From Anaerococcus sp. Marseille-P3625 (lineage in GTDB: Bacteria > Bacillota > Clostridia > Tissierellales > Peptoniphilaceae), in assembly GCF_900232825.1 (NCBI RefSeq), contig NZ_OCTP01000011.1, positions 831,262 through 895,261 of the forward strand: DNA of 64,000 nt, written 5' to 3'. The notes under the pieces are model-generated. The model ran no database searches. It was not told where the DNA came from and saw nothing but the letters and a program-made list of their open reading frames with translations. A program made the position numbers and the translations under genes. Positions 46,165 to 55,953 of this stretch are shown here, piece after piece; positions within the stretch are counted from its first letter, which is position 1, and every line of letters begins with the position of its first letter.

Positions 46165-47436
46165 ATGACAAAACTTGATATAAAACAGGCAAAAGAATTT
46201 GTATTGGCTTTACCAGCAGCTAAGGGAGTTCACACCCTAAAAAAAATCGCTCTTTTGCTAGAAAAATTTGACAATCCACAAGATAAAATCAAAGTTATCC
46301 ACCTAGCAGGCACCAACGGCAAGGGTTCAACTAGCAATATGTTGGCCAGTGTATTTTCTGCAAAGTATAAAACTGGACTTTTCACCTCGCCTTATATGTT
46401 AGAAATAAATGAAAATATTTCTATAAATGGCAAAAATATTAGCGATGAGGATTTTGCCGATTTGGTTAACAGATTGAAAGATTATGTAAAAGAATTGGCA
46501 GAAAAAGAATATTATCTATCATATTTTGAAGTTCTTACAGCCATGATGTATATATATTTTTACGAACAAAAAGTCGATATAGCCATCGTTGAAACAGGTC
46601 TTGGAGGACTACTTGATTGTACAAATATAATAAAAAAGCCACTTGCTTCAGTAATTACGACAATTTCCATGGACCATATGAACATCTTGGGTGACACCAT
46701 AGAAGAAATCGCTTATCAAAAAGCTGGAATAATAAAGGAAAATTCGCCGGTATTTTTGTATCCTCAAAGTAAGGAAGTTTTTCAAATTTTTAGCCAAAAG
46801 GCAAAAGAAAAAAATTCCAAACTTTATACTTTTACAAAAGATGAGATCAATATCAAAAAATCTGATGACAATTCCAACATCTTTGATTTTAGAGATTATA
46901 AGGATGTGAAAATAGAATTAGTCGGCAACCATCAAATATTTAATGCCTCCTTGGCCTTGATGGTGATGGATTATTTTAAAGACGAATTTAATTTAGAAAG
47001 GGAAGCAATAAAAAAATCCTTGGCAAAGGCCAAAAATATTGGAAGACTAACGACTATTTGCAAAAATCCGAGAATAATAATAGACGGAGCTCACAATAGA
47101 GAGGCAATTGATGCTTTGATTAAATTTATAGATAAACTCACTTATGATAAACTAATTATAGGATTTTCCGTCCTAAAAGATAAGGACTACATTTATATAA
47201 TAAAAAGTCTTAGCCAAAAGGCTGATAAGCTCATAGTAACAAGCCTTGATAATCCAAGAGCCTTCGAATTTGAAGATCTTTTAGACATTAGCAAAAAATA
47301 TTTTCCTAATCCTCTAGCCATAGAAGATAGGAAAAAGGCTTATCAATATGCAAAAAATATAGCTGGGCCAAAAGATCTTGTAATTTGGTGTGGGTCTTTG
47401 TATCTAATTTCCGAATTTATAAATTATGAGAAATAA
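46165..47436 (+). CDS. folC: Folylpolyglutamate/dihydrofolate synthase
   Basis: 423 residues. ATP loop HLAGTNGKGSTSNML, Mur-ligase-like centre, VETGLGGLLDCTN and IIDGAHNREAI are characteristic. It adds glutamates to folates (and possibly makes dihydrofolate). AGGAG precedes ATG 46165. No other folate genes are adjacent. Confidence 0.94.
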   Translation: MTKLDIKQAKEFVLALPAAKGVHTLKKIALLLEKFDNPQDKIKVIHLAGTNGKGSTSNMLASVFSAKYKTGLFTSPYMLEINENISINGKNISDEDFADLVNRLKDYVKELAEKEYYLSYFEVLTAMMYIYFYEQKVDIAIVETGLGGLLDCTNIIKKPLASVITTISMDHMNILGDTIEEIAYQKAGIIKENSPVFLYPQSKEVFQIFSQKAKEKNSKLYTFTKDEINIKKSDDNSNIFDFRDYKDVKIELVGNHQIFNASLALMVMDYFKDEFNLEREAIKKSLAKAKNIGRLTTICKNPRIIIDGAHNREAIDALIKFIDKLTYDKLIIGFSVLKDKDYIYIIKSLSQKADKLIVTSLDNPRAFEFEDLLDISKKYFPNPLAIEDRKKAYQYAKNIAGPKDLVIWCGSLYLISEFINYEK

Positions 47437-47490
47437 AGGGCTTGTTTTGCCGATAATAATTTATTATTTTCGCAAAAGAATAAACAAAAA

Positions 47491-47572
47491 ACCATTACTA
47501 AAATGTAATGGTCTTTGATGGTTGAAATCTTCATAAGATTTCTGAGTTAAACAGCGAAAGTTTTTGACTTTC
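47491..47572 (+). terminator. folC terminator followed by two further hairpins
   Basis: ACCATTAC/GTAATGGT with TCTTT (47491-47516) is a terminator. Two perfect hairpins follow: GAAATCTT-CAT-AAGATTTC (47524-47542) and GAAAGT/ACTTTC (47556-47572). The later two have no T run, so their role is open; they may be a structured leader for the downstream gene. Confidence 0.7.
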
Positions 47573-47674
47573 ATGACTATTATATATAAAAACGTTGAAT
47601 TTGTAAAGCTTGTATATTTATAAATAAATTTTGTATTTTTGGGTAAAATAAAAATGGAGGTCTAAAACTAATAT

Positions 47675-48769
47675 ATGAATATTTTACTAGCAATAGATTC
47701 TATAAAAAATTTTGAAAATTCAGTAGAAATAGGACAAATATTTAAAGAGGAATTTAAGTCAAATACATATATAATGCCGTTTTTTGATGGCGGCATTGGC
47801 ACTGTTGAGTCCATGAAAGAATTTCTTGACGGAACTTACCATTATGTAAATGTCCACAATCCTTTAAATGAAGTAATCACTGCTCGATATGTAATGAAAG
47901 ATGATTATGCGGTTATGGAAATGGCAGAAAGCTCTGGTCTTCGCCTACTTTATAAGGAAGATTTGGATGTAATGAATTCTTCTTCCCTAGGCTTTGGTGA
48001 AATGCTTGTCGATGGCCTAGAAAATGACGCCAAATCTCTTTTTGTAGGAATTGGAGATACAGCAACCAACGACTTGGGCATGGGCATGCTCTATGCTTTG
48101 GGAGCAAGGTTTTACGATAAAGATGACAATCAACTAAATCCAATAGCTTCAAATATGGCAAAAGTTTCAAGAGTAGATATAGATAATATAGATCATAGGA
48201 TTTATAATAGAAAAATTCAGATAGCAACAAGCTCTGATACAACCCTTTTTGGAGATAATTCATTTTTGGAAAATAGAATTTATAGAAAAGGCGCCAGCAT
48301 AGAAGATATAGCTTATCTTTATAATGGAAGCAAAAATTTCAAAAAAGTAATCGAAGACACCTTGGGAGTTGATTCTATAGATTTGCCTTCCTTGGGATCT
48401 GGAGGCGGAGTTGCTTGGGCCTTGTATGTATTTTTTAAGGCAAAAATATCAAGATCAATGGATATAATTTTGGAGAAATTAAATTTTGAAAAACTTGTAA
48501 AAGAAAATGACGTTTTGATTTTGGGAGAAAATCTAGAACAATTTGATGGGGCAAGCTCAATAAATGTTTCTACCTTTGCCAAAGCCTACAATGAAAATAT
48601 AAAGATAGTTTTCCTAGAAGATGGAAATGGCAAAGAAATAGGCAAAAGAGAAAATTTTGATTTGATTTACAAATATTATATTTCCGATGATTTTGAAAGA
48701 AAAGATATGCTAAGTGCCATTAGAGCTTTGGCAAGAGATGTTAGTGAGAAGTTGCTGGGAAAAATTTAG
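47675..48769 (+). CDS. Glycerate kinase
   Basis: 364 residues, GarK/GlxK family. MPFFDGGIGTVESM near the start, MAESSGLRLL, GDTATNDLGMGMLYALGARF and LGSGGGVAWALYVFF match the family. It phosphorylates D-glycerate. GGAGG lies 17-21 bases before ATG 47675, longer than usual, so the start is less certain. Confidence 0.88.
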   Translation: MNILLAIDSIKNFENSVEIGQIFKEEFKSNTYIMPFFDGGIGTVESMKEFLDGTYHYVNVHNPLNEVITARYVMKDDYAVMEMAESSGLRLLYKEDLDVMNSSSLGFGEMLVDGLENDAKSLFVGIGDTATNDLGMGMLYALGARFYDKDDNQLNPIASNMAKVSRVDIDNIDHRIYNRKIQIATSSDTTLFGDNSFLENRIYRKGASIEDIAYLYNGSKNFKKVIEDTLGVDSIDLPSLGSGGGVAWALYVFFKAKISRSMDIILEKLNFEKLVKENDVLILGENLEQFDGASSINVSTFAKAYNENIKIVFLEDGNGKEIGKRENFDLIYKYYISDDFERKDMLSAIRALARDVSEKLLGKI

Positions 48770-48788
48770 AAAGTAGTATAATGACTTC

Positions 48789-49463
48789 ATGAATAAAATT
48801 AAAAATTTCGGAGAAAATAAGGTGACTTTTGTACTAATAGCTTTAAACGTAATAGTTTTTGCCCTGATGACGCTAACAGGAGGAAGCGAAAATACGGAAA
48901 ATTTAGTCCGTTACGGGGCTGTGGTAAAAGGCTTAATTGCCCAAGGCCAGTGGTGGAGGCTTCTTACAGCATCATTTATCCACATAGGACTTATGCATAT
49001 TCTCTTTAATATGTATTTTTTGTACCAACTAGGCCCTACTTTTGAAAGGCTTTATGGAAGTATTAATTTCTTGCTTATATATCTTATAGCAGGAATATTG
49101 GGAAATCTTGCAAGCTTTGCTTTTGGTTCAGAATTTTCCATAAGTGCTGGAGCTTCTACATCCTTATACGGAATGTTTGGTCTTGCCCTTGGTCTTATGT
49201 TAAATTACAAAAACGATGCCATACTTCATAGCTTTGGCGCAAGTTTTCTTTCAATAATAGCTATAAATATAGTTTATTCATTCCTAAATCCGAGAGTTGG
49301 AATGCTTGGACATTTGGGTGGACTTGTTGGAGGTCTTTTACTTTCAGGAATTTTTCCTGTAATAAATAGAGAACTAAACTCACAAGTTAGGATAATTTCT
49401 ATAGCAGCTATAATAGTTTTGATTTACTTACTAATAACAATTGGTCTAAGGTCAGTTAATTAA
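48789..49463 (+). CDS. Rhomboid-family intramembrane serine protease
   Basis: 224 residues, six membrane helices. HILFNMYFL carries the conserved His and Asn; the nucleophile is the serine in GASTSLYGM; the catalytic His lies in MLGHLGGLVGG. It cleaves membrane proteins. Compared with the usual GxSGxxxG the glycine after the serine site is changed (GASTSLYG). The next lipoprotein gene is 9 bases away. Confidence 0.9.
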   Translation: MNKIKNFGENKVTFVLIALNVIVFALMTLTGGSENTENLVRYGAVVKGLIAQGQWWRLLTASFIHIGLMHILFNMYFLYQLGPTFERLYGSINFLLIYLIAGILGNLASFAFGSEFSISAGASTSLYGMFGLALGLMLNYKNDAILHSFGASFLSIIAINIVYSFLNPRVGMLGHLGGLVGGLLLSGIFPVINRELNSQVRIISIAAIIVLIYLLITIGLRSVN

Positions 49464-49472
49464 GAGTTAAAA

Positions 49473-50327
49473 ATGAAAAAAATTATAATTATTTTAAGCC
49501 TATGCTTTATCCTAAGTGGATGTGATTATCAATCAAGATCGGATTTTAAGGCAGAAATTAATAAAGAAAAAAATCTTTCAAATAACATGGATTTTCCAAA
49601 AATAACTTATGTAAAAGATGATTTCAACCAAGAAGATGATAAGGAAAATAATTCTGATGAAGATAAGATAAATTTCAAAGAAATTTACGGTAAGGGATCT
49701 CTTGGAGAAAATCTTGATGCCAAAAATTCTATGGGAAATCTTATAGATACAAAAATTGACGATACTCAAATTGGAATTTCCTTGCTAGAATCTGTGCAAA
49801 GTCCTGGAGGCTATTCAACTTTTATTTCCTACAAGAAAGATGGAAATTTAGTGGAAAGAGAATTTGGCCCTCTTGCTGGCTTTAATGATCTAGCAAGTAC
49901 AGTTAGCTATGATATGCTCGATTCACAATCGGGCAAATTACTTCTAATTAGTCAGGTTAGTGTTTTCGATGGCAAAAGTTTTTCGGCATATTACTTGTTC
50001 AACAAATTTATGGGCCTTATGGATTATCTAGTTTTTAGAACTTCGATCGATAATGTAGATACTACTGTTGAAAGGCTAGGAGAAGTTATAGAATATCCAG
50101 ATAGCCCAAGACAAGGAAGCCTTGAAGAAGCTATCAACAATAGAATTGCAACAGAAAATGAATATCTAAAAACTTTGTTAGATGTTTATGGAGTAAAGAC
50201 AAAGGCTGTTTCTTCCTATGTGGAAGGTAAAAAAATGGAAATTGGCTATATAGCCGATATTGAAGAAAAAAACAGGATTTTACTTGCAAATACAAGTTCA
50301 AATCCTATGAATATTGATCTAAAATAA
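49473..50327 (+). CDS. Lipoprotein of unknown function
   Basis: 284 residues. Signal peptide II ends LSGCDY. An acidic Asn/Lys stretch (30-65) precedes a soluble domain with GISLLESVQSPGGYSTFISY and regular strands. No family recognised. It is sandwiched between the rhomboid protease and pepF with short gaps, probably one operon. Confidence 0.78.
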   Translation: MKKIIIILSLCFILSGCDYQSRSDFKAEINKEKNLSNNMDFPKITYVKDDFNQEDDKENNSDEDKINFKEIYGKGSLGENLDAKNSMGNLIDTKIDDTQIGISLLESVQSPGGYSTFISYKKDGNLVEREFGPLAGFNDLASTVSYDMLDSQSGKLLLISQVSVFDGKSFSAYYLFNKFMGLMDYLVFRTSIDNVDTTVERLGEVIEYPDSPRQGSLEEAINNRIATENEYLKTLLDVYGVKTKAVSSYVEGKKMEIGYIADIEEKNRILLANTSSNPMNIDLK

Positions 50328-50337
50328 AGGAGAAAAA

Positions 50338-52119
50338 ATGAAAAGAAACGAAGTTGATAAAAATTTGACTTGGAATATCGAATTAATCTATGCAAATGAC
50401 GAAGATTTTTATAAAGATGTCGAAGAAGTCAAAAAACTAGCAGACGATTTATGCAAATTTAAGGGCAAAATCACAGAAAATGCCGATAGCCTTTTAAAAT
50501 TCCTAGAAGAATACGAAAAATACGGAAGAATATTTTCTAAAGCAAGCGTATATTCTCACCTAAGAAATGACGAAGATACAACAGTTACAAAATACCAAGA
50601 AATGACTCAAACCATTACAATTGTTGAATCAGAGCTTTCACAAAAATTATCATTTATCAAACCAGAAATTCTAAATGAAGATTATCAAAAAATACAAGCA
50701 ATGCTTAAAGAAAAAGAAGAACTAAAAATCTATGAACATTATTTTGAAGATCTCTTTAGAGAAAAAGAGCACGTTCTTAGCGAAAATGAAGAAAAAATTC
50801 TTGCAAGCTATTCAAAATTAAGCGAAAATCCTGTAACAACCTACATGACTTTCTCAAATGCCGACTTAAGATTTCCAAATGTGAAAAAAGATGGCAAAGA
50901 GATAGAACTTTCTGATGCAAACTTTACAAGCTTAGAAGAAGATAAGGATAGAGAATTTAGAAGAAATGTTTATGAAACTTATTATAAAGTTTACAAACAA
51001 TTTGAAAATACTTCCGCATCCCTACTTGATGGTGAAATTACTAGTCATAATATAGTAGCAAAACTTCGTGGCTATGATTCTGCTCGTCAAATGAGCCTTG
51101 CAGCAGGCAATATAGATGAGAAAATCTACGACAACTTACTTGAAGTAATCCATGAAAATATGGATATTCACAGAGATTACACAAGCTTAAGAAAAGAATT
51201 TCTTGGAGTAGATGACCTTGGATTCCACGATATCTATGTGCCATTGGTAAATAATTACGATAGAAAAATCGAATTTGATGAGGCTCGCGAAATTGTTCTT
51301 GAAGCTATCAAACCTCTTGGAGAAGAATATGTAAAAGTTGCACGCGAAGGCTTTGAGCAAAGATGGTTTGACGTTATGCCAAATGAAGGCAAAAGATCTG
51401 GTGCTTATTCTTGGGGATCTTACGACACCCAACCATATATTTTGCTAAATCACACCAACACAATTAACGATGTATTTACCATTGTCCATGAGCTAGGACA
51501 TTCCATGCACTCTTATTACACAAGAAAAACTCAACCATTTGTTTATGGTTCTTATTCAATATTCTTAGCTGAAATAGCATCTACAACAAATGAATTGTTG
51601 CTACTTGATTATATGCTAAAAAATAGCCAAAGCGAAGAAGAAAAAGCTTACTTACTAAACTACTTTGTAAATCAATTCAAATCAACAGTATTTAGACAAA
51701 GTATGTTTGCAGAATTTGAACATGAAGTAAATAAATTAGTAGCAGATGGCCAACCAATTCCTGCAGCTAGACTTAATAAAATTTATGGAGATTTAAACCG
51801 CGATTATTTTGGATCTGATATTAATGTTGATGATTACATTTCAGTAGAATGGTCAAGAATACCACATTTCTATATGTTCTACTATGTATTCCAATATGCA
51901 ACAGGCTTTATGTCTGCGGTTGCTTTAAGCCAAAAAATCCTAAAAGGAACTGACGAAGATAGAACTGCTTACCTAAACTATCTAAAAGCAGGTGAAAGCG
52001 AATATCCACTAGAAGTTCTCAAAAAAGCAGGCGTAGATATGACCAACAAAGATGCAATGGAAAGTGCAATGAAAGTTGCAAGAAATGCTCTAAAAGATTT
52101 AAGAAAAGCGATAATTTAA
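50338..52119 (+). CDS. pepF: Oligoendopeptidase F (M3B), second copy
   Basis: 593 residues. Zinc motif HELGH (384-388) in IVHELGHSMHSYY, followed by EIASTTNE. It shares the start pattern RNEVDKNLTWNIE with the first PepF but differs throughout, so the two are old paralogues or separate acquisitions. AAAGGAG precedes ATG 50338. Confidence 0.95.
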   Translation: MKRNEVDKNLTWNIELIYANDEDFYKDVEEVKKLADDLCKFKGKITENADSLLKFLEEYEKYGRIFSKASVYSHLRNDEDTTVTKYQEMTQTITIVESELSQKLSFIKPEILNEDYQKIQAMLKEKEELKIYEHYFEDLFREKEHVLSENEEKILASYSKLSENPVTTYMTFSNADLRFPNVKKDGKEIELSDANFTSLEEDKDREFRRNVYETYYKVYKQFENTSASLLDGEITSHNIVAKLRGYDSARQMSLAAGNIDEKIYDNLLEVIHENMDIHRDYTSLRKEFLGVDDLGFHDIYVPLVNNYDRKIEFDEAREIVLEAIKPLGEEYVKVAREGFEQRWFDVMPNEGKRSGAYSWGSYDTQPYILLNHTNTINDVFTIVHELGHSMHSYYTRKTQPFVYGSYSIFLAEIASTTNELLLLDYMLKNSQSEEEKAYLLNYFVNQFKSTVFRQSMFAEFEHEVNKLVADGQPIPAARLNKIYGDLNRDYFGSDINVDDYISVEWSRIPHFYMFYYVFQYATGFMSAVALSQKILKGTDEDRTAYLNYLKAGESEYPLEVLKKAGVDMTNKDAMESAMKVARNALKDLRKAII

Positions 52120-52138
52120 AAATTTAACAAAGAAAAAA

Positions 52139-52173
52139 ACTCTTGCCAAGATAAAATCTAGCAAGAGTTTTTA
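52139..52173. terminator. Bidirectional terminator
   Basis: ACTCTTGC pairs with GCAAGAGT, with A and T runs outside, between convergent genes. Confidence 0.9.
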
Positions 52174-52180
52174 TTTTTTA

Positions 52181-53524
52181 TCAACCAATTCCGCCAAAAA
52201 TAATTCCTAAAATCATAGCTATAATAGCTAGTGGACAATAAATGAATTTTCCAAGCGGATAAAACCAGTCGCCTATAGGTTTTTTTCTTCCTCTATTAAC
52301 TTCGGCTATAGCCTTATCCTCATCAAGGAAATAGTAGAACATTAGACCAGCAAGAAATGCTCCAAATGGGGCAACGTAAATACTAACCGCATCCATCCAT
52401 TGACCAACTATGCCTTGAATTAAAATTGCAGAGCATAGACCGATAAGGTGGATAGTAATTGAAGCCTTGATTCTATCAAAATTAAATTCTTCTTGTAAAT
52501 AAGCAACAGGAGCTTCATATAAATTTATTATTGAGCTGATGCCTGCAAAAAGAACTGCCAAATAAAATATGATCATAACAATTCTTCCAAAAGCCATCTG
52601 ATTAAAAACATTAACCAAATAAATAAACATAAGGCCAGGGCCGCCCTCGCTTAATTTGCCACCAGAAACTGCAATTGCTGGAATTATTACAAGAGCTGCC
52701 AATAGCGCTGCAAGAGTATCAAATAAGGCAACATTTGCAGCGGAGCTTTCAATATCTTCATCTTTTGGCAAATATGAACCGTAAATAACAGAACCATTTC
52801 CCGCTATGGATAGGGAAAAGAAAGCTTGGCCGAAGGCGAAAATCCAAAGTCTAATATCCTTTAATTTTGAAAAATTTAAGGCAAATATGTATTTATAGGC
52901 ATCGATGGAATTTTTTTGCAATCCAACATAAATTGCCAAAATCAATAGCAAGATAAATAAAACCGGCATCAAAATTTTGTTGGCCTTTTCAATTCCTTTG
53001 GCGATTCCCAAGCTCATAATAAGCATTGAAGAAATAATTGCAATGATTAGCCATAAATTGTTAGCAAAAGCACTTGCAGTATTGGCAAAAGTTCCTCCAA
53101 TCAAATCCATATCAGATCCAAAAGAAGAAAGATCTCCGTTAATAGCAAGAAAAACATATTTAAAAATCCAACCCATTACGCAAGTGTAGCCTATAGCTAG
53201 GGCAAGAGATCCCAAAACTGGTATAAAACCAAGTTTTTTGCCTAAATTTTCCTTGCCCTTATCTTTTGCAGCATATGAAAAAGCTCCGACAGGGCCAGAA
53301 TTTGTAAGCCTACCTAGGGCAAATTCTTCTATAAGTCCTGTTTTTGAAATTATAAAAACAAAAAATACATAGACTAGCAAAAAACTCATGCCTCCCCACA
53401 TGGAAACCATAAGAGGAAAACGCCAAATATTGCCCATGCCAACAGCTGAGCCAATAGAAGCTAAGGTAAAACCTAATTTATCAGTAAATCCATCCCTTTG
53501 TTTTAATTTATTATTATCAATCAT
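52181..53524 (-). CDS. NSS (SLC6) family sodium-dependent amino-acid transporter
   Basis: 447 residues, about eleven helices. The first helix GSAVGMGNIWRFPLM holds the sodium and substrate site typical of NSS; the sixth contains FFSLSIAGNGSVIYGSYL. Bacterial members import tryptophan, tyrosine, leucine or similar amino acids. It is divergent from the glycerophosphodiesterase gene. Confidence 0.93.
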   Translation of the reverse strand: MIDNNKLKQRDGFTDKLGFTLASIGSAVGMGNIWRFPLMVSMWGGMSFLLVYVFFVFIISKTGLIEEFALGRLTNSGPVGAFSYAAKDKGKENLGKKLGFIPVLGSLALAIGYTCVMGWIFKYVFLAINGDLSSFGSDMDLIGGTFANTASAFANNLWLIIAIISSMLIMSLGIAKGIEKANKILMPVLFILLLILAIYVGLQKNSIDAYKYIFALNFSKLKDIRLWIFAFGQAFFSLSIAGNGSVIYGSYLPKDEDIESSAANVALFDTLAALLAALVIIPAIAVSGGKLSEGGPGLMFIYLVNVFNQMAFGRIVMIIFYLAVLFAGISSIINLYEAPVAYLQEEFNFDRIKASITIHLIGLCSAILIQGIVGQWMDAVSIYVAPFGAFLAGLMFYYFLDEDKAIAEVNRGRKKPIGDWFYPLGKFIYCPLAIIAMILGIIFGGIG

Positions 53525-53688
53525 ATATCATTCCTTAAAATACTTGTTTGTTCCAAAATCCTTAAAATATGTTATACTACATTATATCAGAAAATAAAAA
53601 AAATTGAAGATAATAAAAAACTTACAAAATTCATATAAAAACTTTACATATTTTTGCTAGGATTTTCTTAATTATTAAAGGAGGCTTT

Positions 53689-54405
53689 ATGATAAATTTT
53701 GCACATAGAGGTTTTAGGGGAAAATATCCAGAAAATACAAGACTTGCTTTCAAAAAAGCCATAGAAGCTGGAGCAAGCGGTATAGAATTTGATATCCACC
53801 TAACTAACGATGGAGAAATTGTAATAATCCACGATGAAAGCTTGGAAAGAACTACAAATGGCAGTGGACTTATTAAAGATAAAAGTTTAAAAGAATTAAA
53901 AGAACTTAACGCTTCAAAATTATTTCCCCAATATGAAAAAGAAGAGATTTTAACACTTAGAGAGTATTTTGACTTGGCAAAAGATTGGGAGATAATCACC
54001 AATATCGAACTAAAAACATCTATAATTGATTATGAAAATATAGAAAAAATGACTTATGATTTGATCAAAGAATATGACATGGAAGAAAAAATAATCATCT
54101 CATCCTTTAACCATAATTCACTAATAAGATTTAAAGAACTTGCTCCAAACATCAAATGTGGAGTTTTGGAATCATCAAGACTATATAAGCCTTGGGAATA
54201 CGTAAAAAATTTGGGAATGGAATATTTCCACCCCTTAAATTTCACTCTTACAAATGAAGTTATTGAAAAAATGAGGGAAAATAATATAGGCATAAATGTT
54301 TGGTTTGGAATTTCAGATTACGACTTTAGCGAATATCTAATAGAAGGCGTAAGTGGATTGATAACAGATTATCCAGATAAGGTTAAAAAATTAATAGAAA
54401 GATAG
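53689..54405 (+). CDS. ugpQ: Glycerophosphodiester phosphodiesterase
   Basis: 238 residues. AHRGFRGKYPENT and EFDIHLTNDGEIVIIHDESLERTTNG carry the catalytic His pair and metal-binding Glu/Asp. No signal peptide, so cytoplasmic. It hydrolyses glycerophosphodiesters to sn-glycerol-3-phosphate. AAAGGAGG precedes ATG 53689. The Ugp-type importer just downstream supports the substrate. Confidence 0.92.
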   Translation: MINFAHRGFRGKYPENTRLAFKKAIEAGASGIEFDIHLTNDGEIVIIHDESLERTTNGSGLIKDKSLKELKELNASKLFPQYEKEEILTLREYFDLAKDWEIITNIELKTSIIDYENIEKMTYDLIKEYDMEEKIIISSFNHNSLIRFKELAPNIKCGVLESSRLYKPWEYVKNLGMEYFHPLNFTLTNEVIEKMRENNIGINVWFGISDYDFSEYLIEGVSGLITDYPDKVKKLIER

Positions 54406-54409
54406 ATTT

Positions 54410-54457
54410 GGATATAAGGAAGGCTTATTTTAAAAGCTATCCTTATATCCTATTTTT
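54410..54457 (+). terminator. Terminator of ugpQ
   Basis: GGATATAAGGA pairs with TCCTTATATCC, with an inner stem, then TATTTTT. Confidence 0.9.
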
Positions 54458-54492
54458 ATGTTATTTTTTACAAAAATCTTACATTTTTCGTA

Positions 54493-54520
54493 TTTAGATT
54501 TTATAAAGCTTATTTATAAT
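54493..54520 (+). promoter_or_regulatory. Promoter of the ugp-type ABC operon
   Basis: TTTAGA, 16-base spacer, TATAAT; GGAGG and ATG 54550 follow. Confidence 0.55.
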
Positions 54521-54549
54521 CATAAAGTATTAAAAACATTGGAGGATAT

Positions 54550-55953
54550 ATGTTTAAAAAAATTTTTAGTAGACTAATGTTAGTCTTGATGTTTATAAGC
54601 TTAACAGCTTGTGCAGGTCGTAAGGATGATAATTCATCAACTGATAGTTCAAAAACAACTAGCAATGAAACTAAAGAAGCAAGTGAAAGTAAGGATAAAG
54701 AAAGTTCAGATAAGAATTCAACGGATGGAAAAACCACTATTGTTTTCTGGCACTCAATGGGTGGAAATCTAAATGAAGCTATTGATCATCTTGTAGAAGA
54801 ATATAACAAATCTCAAGATAAGTATCTTGTAAAAGCAGAATTCCAAGGCGAATATGATGATGCATTAACAAAAATTAGATCATCTGCTTCAGGAAAAGAT
54901 GTAGGCGCTGATGTCGTACAAGTATTTGAACTTGGAACAAGATATATGATTGACTCTGGTCTAATTAAACCTATTCAAGAATTTGTCGATGAAGAAAAAT
55001 ACGATACATCACAATTAGAAGATAATCTTCTTGCCTATTACACTGTTGATGGCAAACTAAATTCTATGCCATTTAACTCATCTACACCACTTTTGTATTA
55101 CAACAAAGATATGTTTGACAAAGCAGGTGTAAAGCCACCAAAATCTTTGGAAGAAATGATGACAGTTGGCAAGAAATTAAAAGAATCTGGAGTTACAGAA
55201 ATGCCGATTTCATTTAGTGTTTATGGTTGGTGGATTGACCAATTTATGAACAAAGAAGGTCTTGATATTTTCGATAATGAAAATGGTAGAAAAGCAAATC
55301 CAAACAAGACAGTATTTGAAGAAAACAAGGGAATTTTAAATATTCTTGAACAATGGAAAGCACTTGAAGATGAGGGGATTGCACCAAATGTTGGCAAACA
55401 AGGCGGAATACCAGAATTTAACTCAGGAACAAGCGCTATGACTTTTGCTTCAACAGCGTCATTAACCCAAATTCTTTCAGAAGTTGGCGATAGATTCGAA
55501 GTTGGAACTGCATATTTCCCAGCTGTAAAAGATTCTGACAAAAACGGAGTTTCAATCGGTGGAGCTTCTCTATATGCCCTTAACTCAGGTGATGAAGAAA
55601 AAATGAAGGGAGCTTGGGACTTCATAAAATTCCTAGTAAGCGTCGACTCTCAAATTTATTGGAATGCAAATACAGGATATTTCCCGGTAAATAAGGGAGT
55701 TCTTGATACAGACGAATTTAAAGAACTAATCAAAAAATCACCACAATTTGAAACAGCTATAGATCAATTGCATGATTCTAAGCCAGAAGATCAAGGCGCA
55801 CTTGCAACAGTTTACCAAGAATCTCGTCAAATCATGGAAAAATATATAGAAGAAATGCTAAATGGAAATACTTCTCCAGAAGATGCAAGTAAGGCCATGG
55901 CAAAAGAAATAGATGAGGCTTTAGAATCTTATAACAAGGTTAACAAAAAATGA
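54550..55953 (+). CDS. ugpB: Substrate-binding lipoprotein, Ugp-like
   Basis: 467 residues. Lipobox LTACAG, Ser/Asp/Lys-rich tether, then family 1 solute-binding features: TTIVFWHSMGGNLNEAIDHL, DVVQVFELGTRYMIDSG and MPFNSSTPLLYYNKDMF. The latter block is typical of glycerol-3-phosphate binding proteins. Together with ugpQ upstream, glycerol-3-phosphate or its diesters are the likely cargo. Sugar binding is the alternative. Confidence 0.87.
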   Translation: MFKKIFSRLMLVLMFISLTACAGRKDDNSSTDSSKTTSNETKEASESKDKESSDKNSTDGKTTIVFWHSMGGNLNEAIDHLVEEYNKSQDKYLVKAEFQGEYDDALTKIRSSASGKDVGADVVQVFELGTRYMIDSGLIKPIQEFVDEEKYDTSQLEDNLLAYYTVDGKLNSMPFNSSTPLLYYNKDMFDKAGVKPPKSLEEMMTVGKKLKESGVTEMPISFSVYGWWIDQFMNKEGLDIFDNENGRKANPNKTVFEENKGILNILEQWKALEDEGIAPNVGKQGGIPEFNSGTSAMTFASTASLTQILSEVGDRFEVGTAYFPAVKDSDKNGVSIGGASLYALNSGDEEKMKGAWDFIKFLVSVDSQIYWNANTGYFPVNKGVLDTDEFKELIKKSPQFETAIDQLHDSKPEDQGALATVYQESRQIMEKYIEEMLNGNTSPEDASKAMAKEIDEALESYNKVNKK

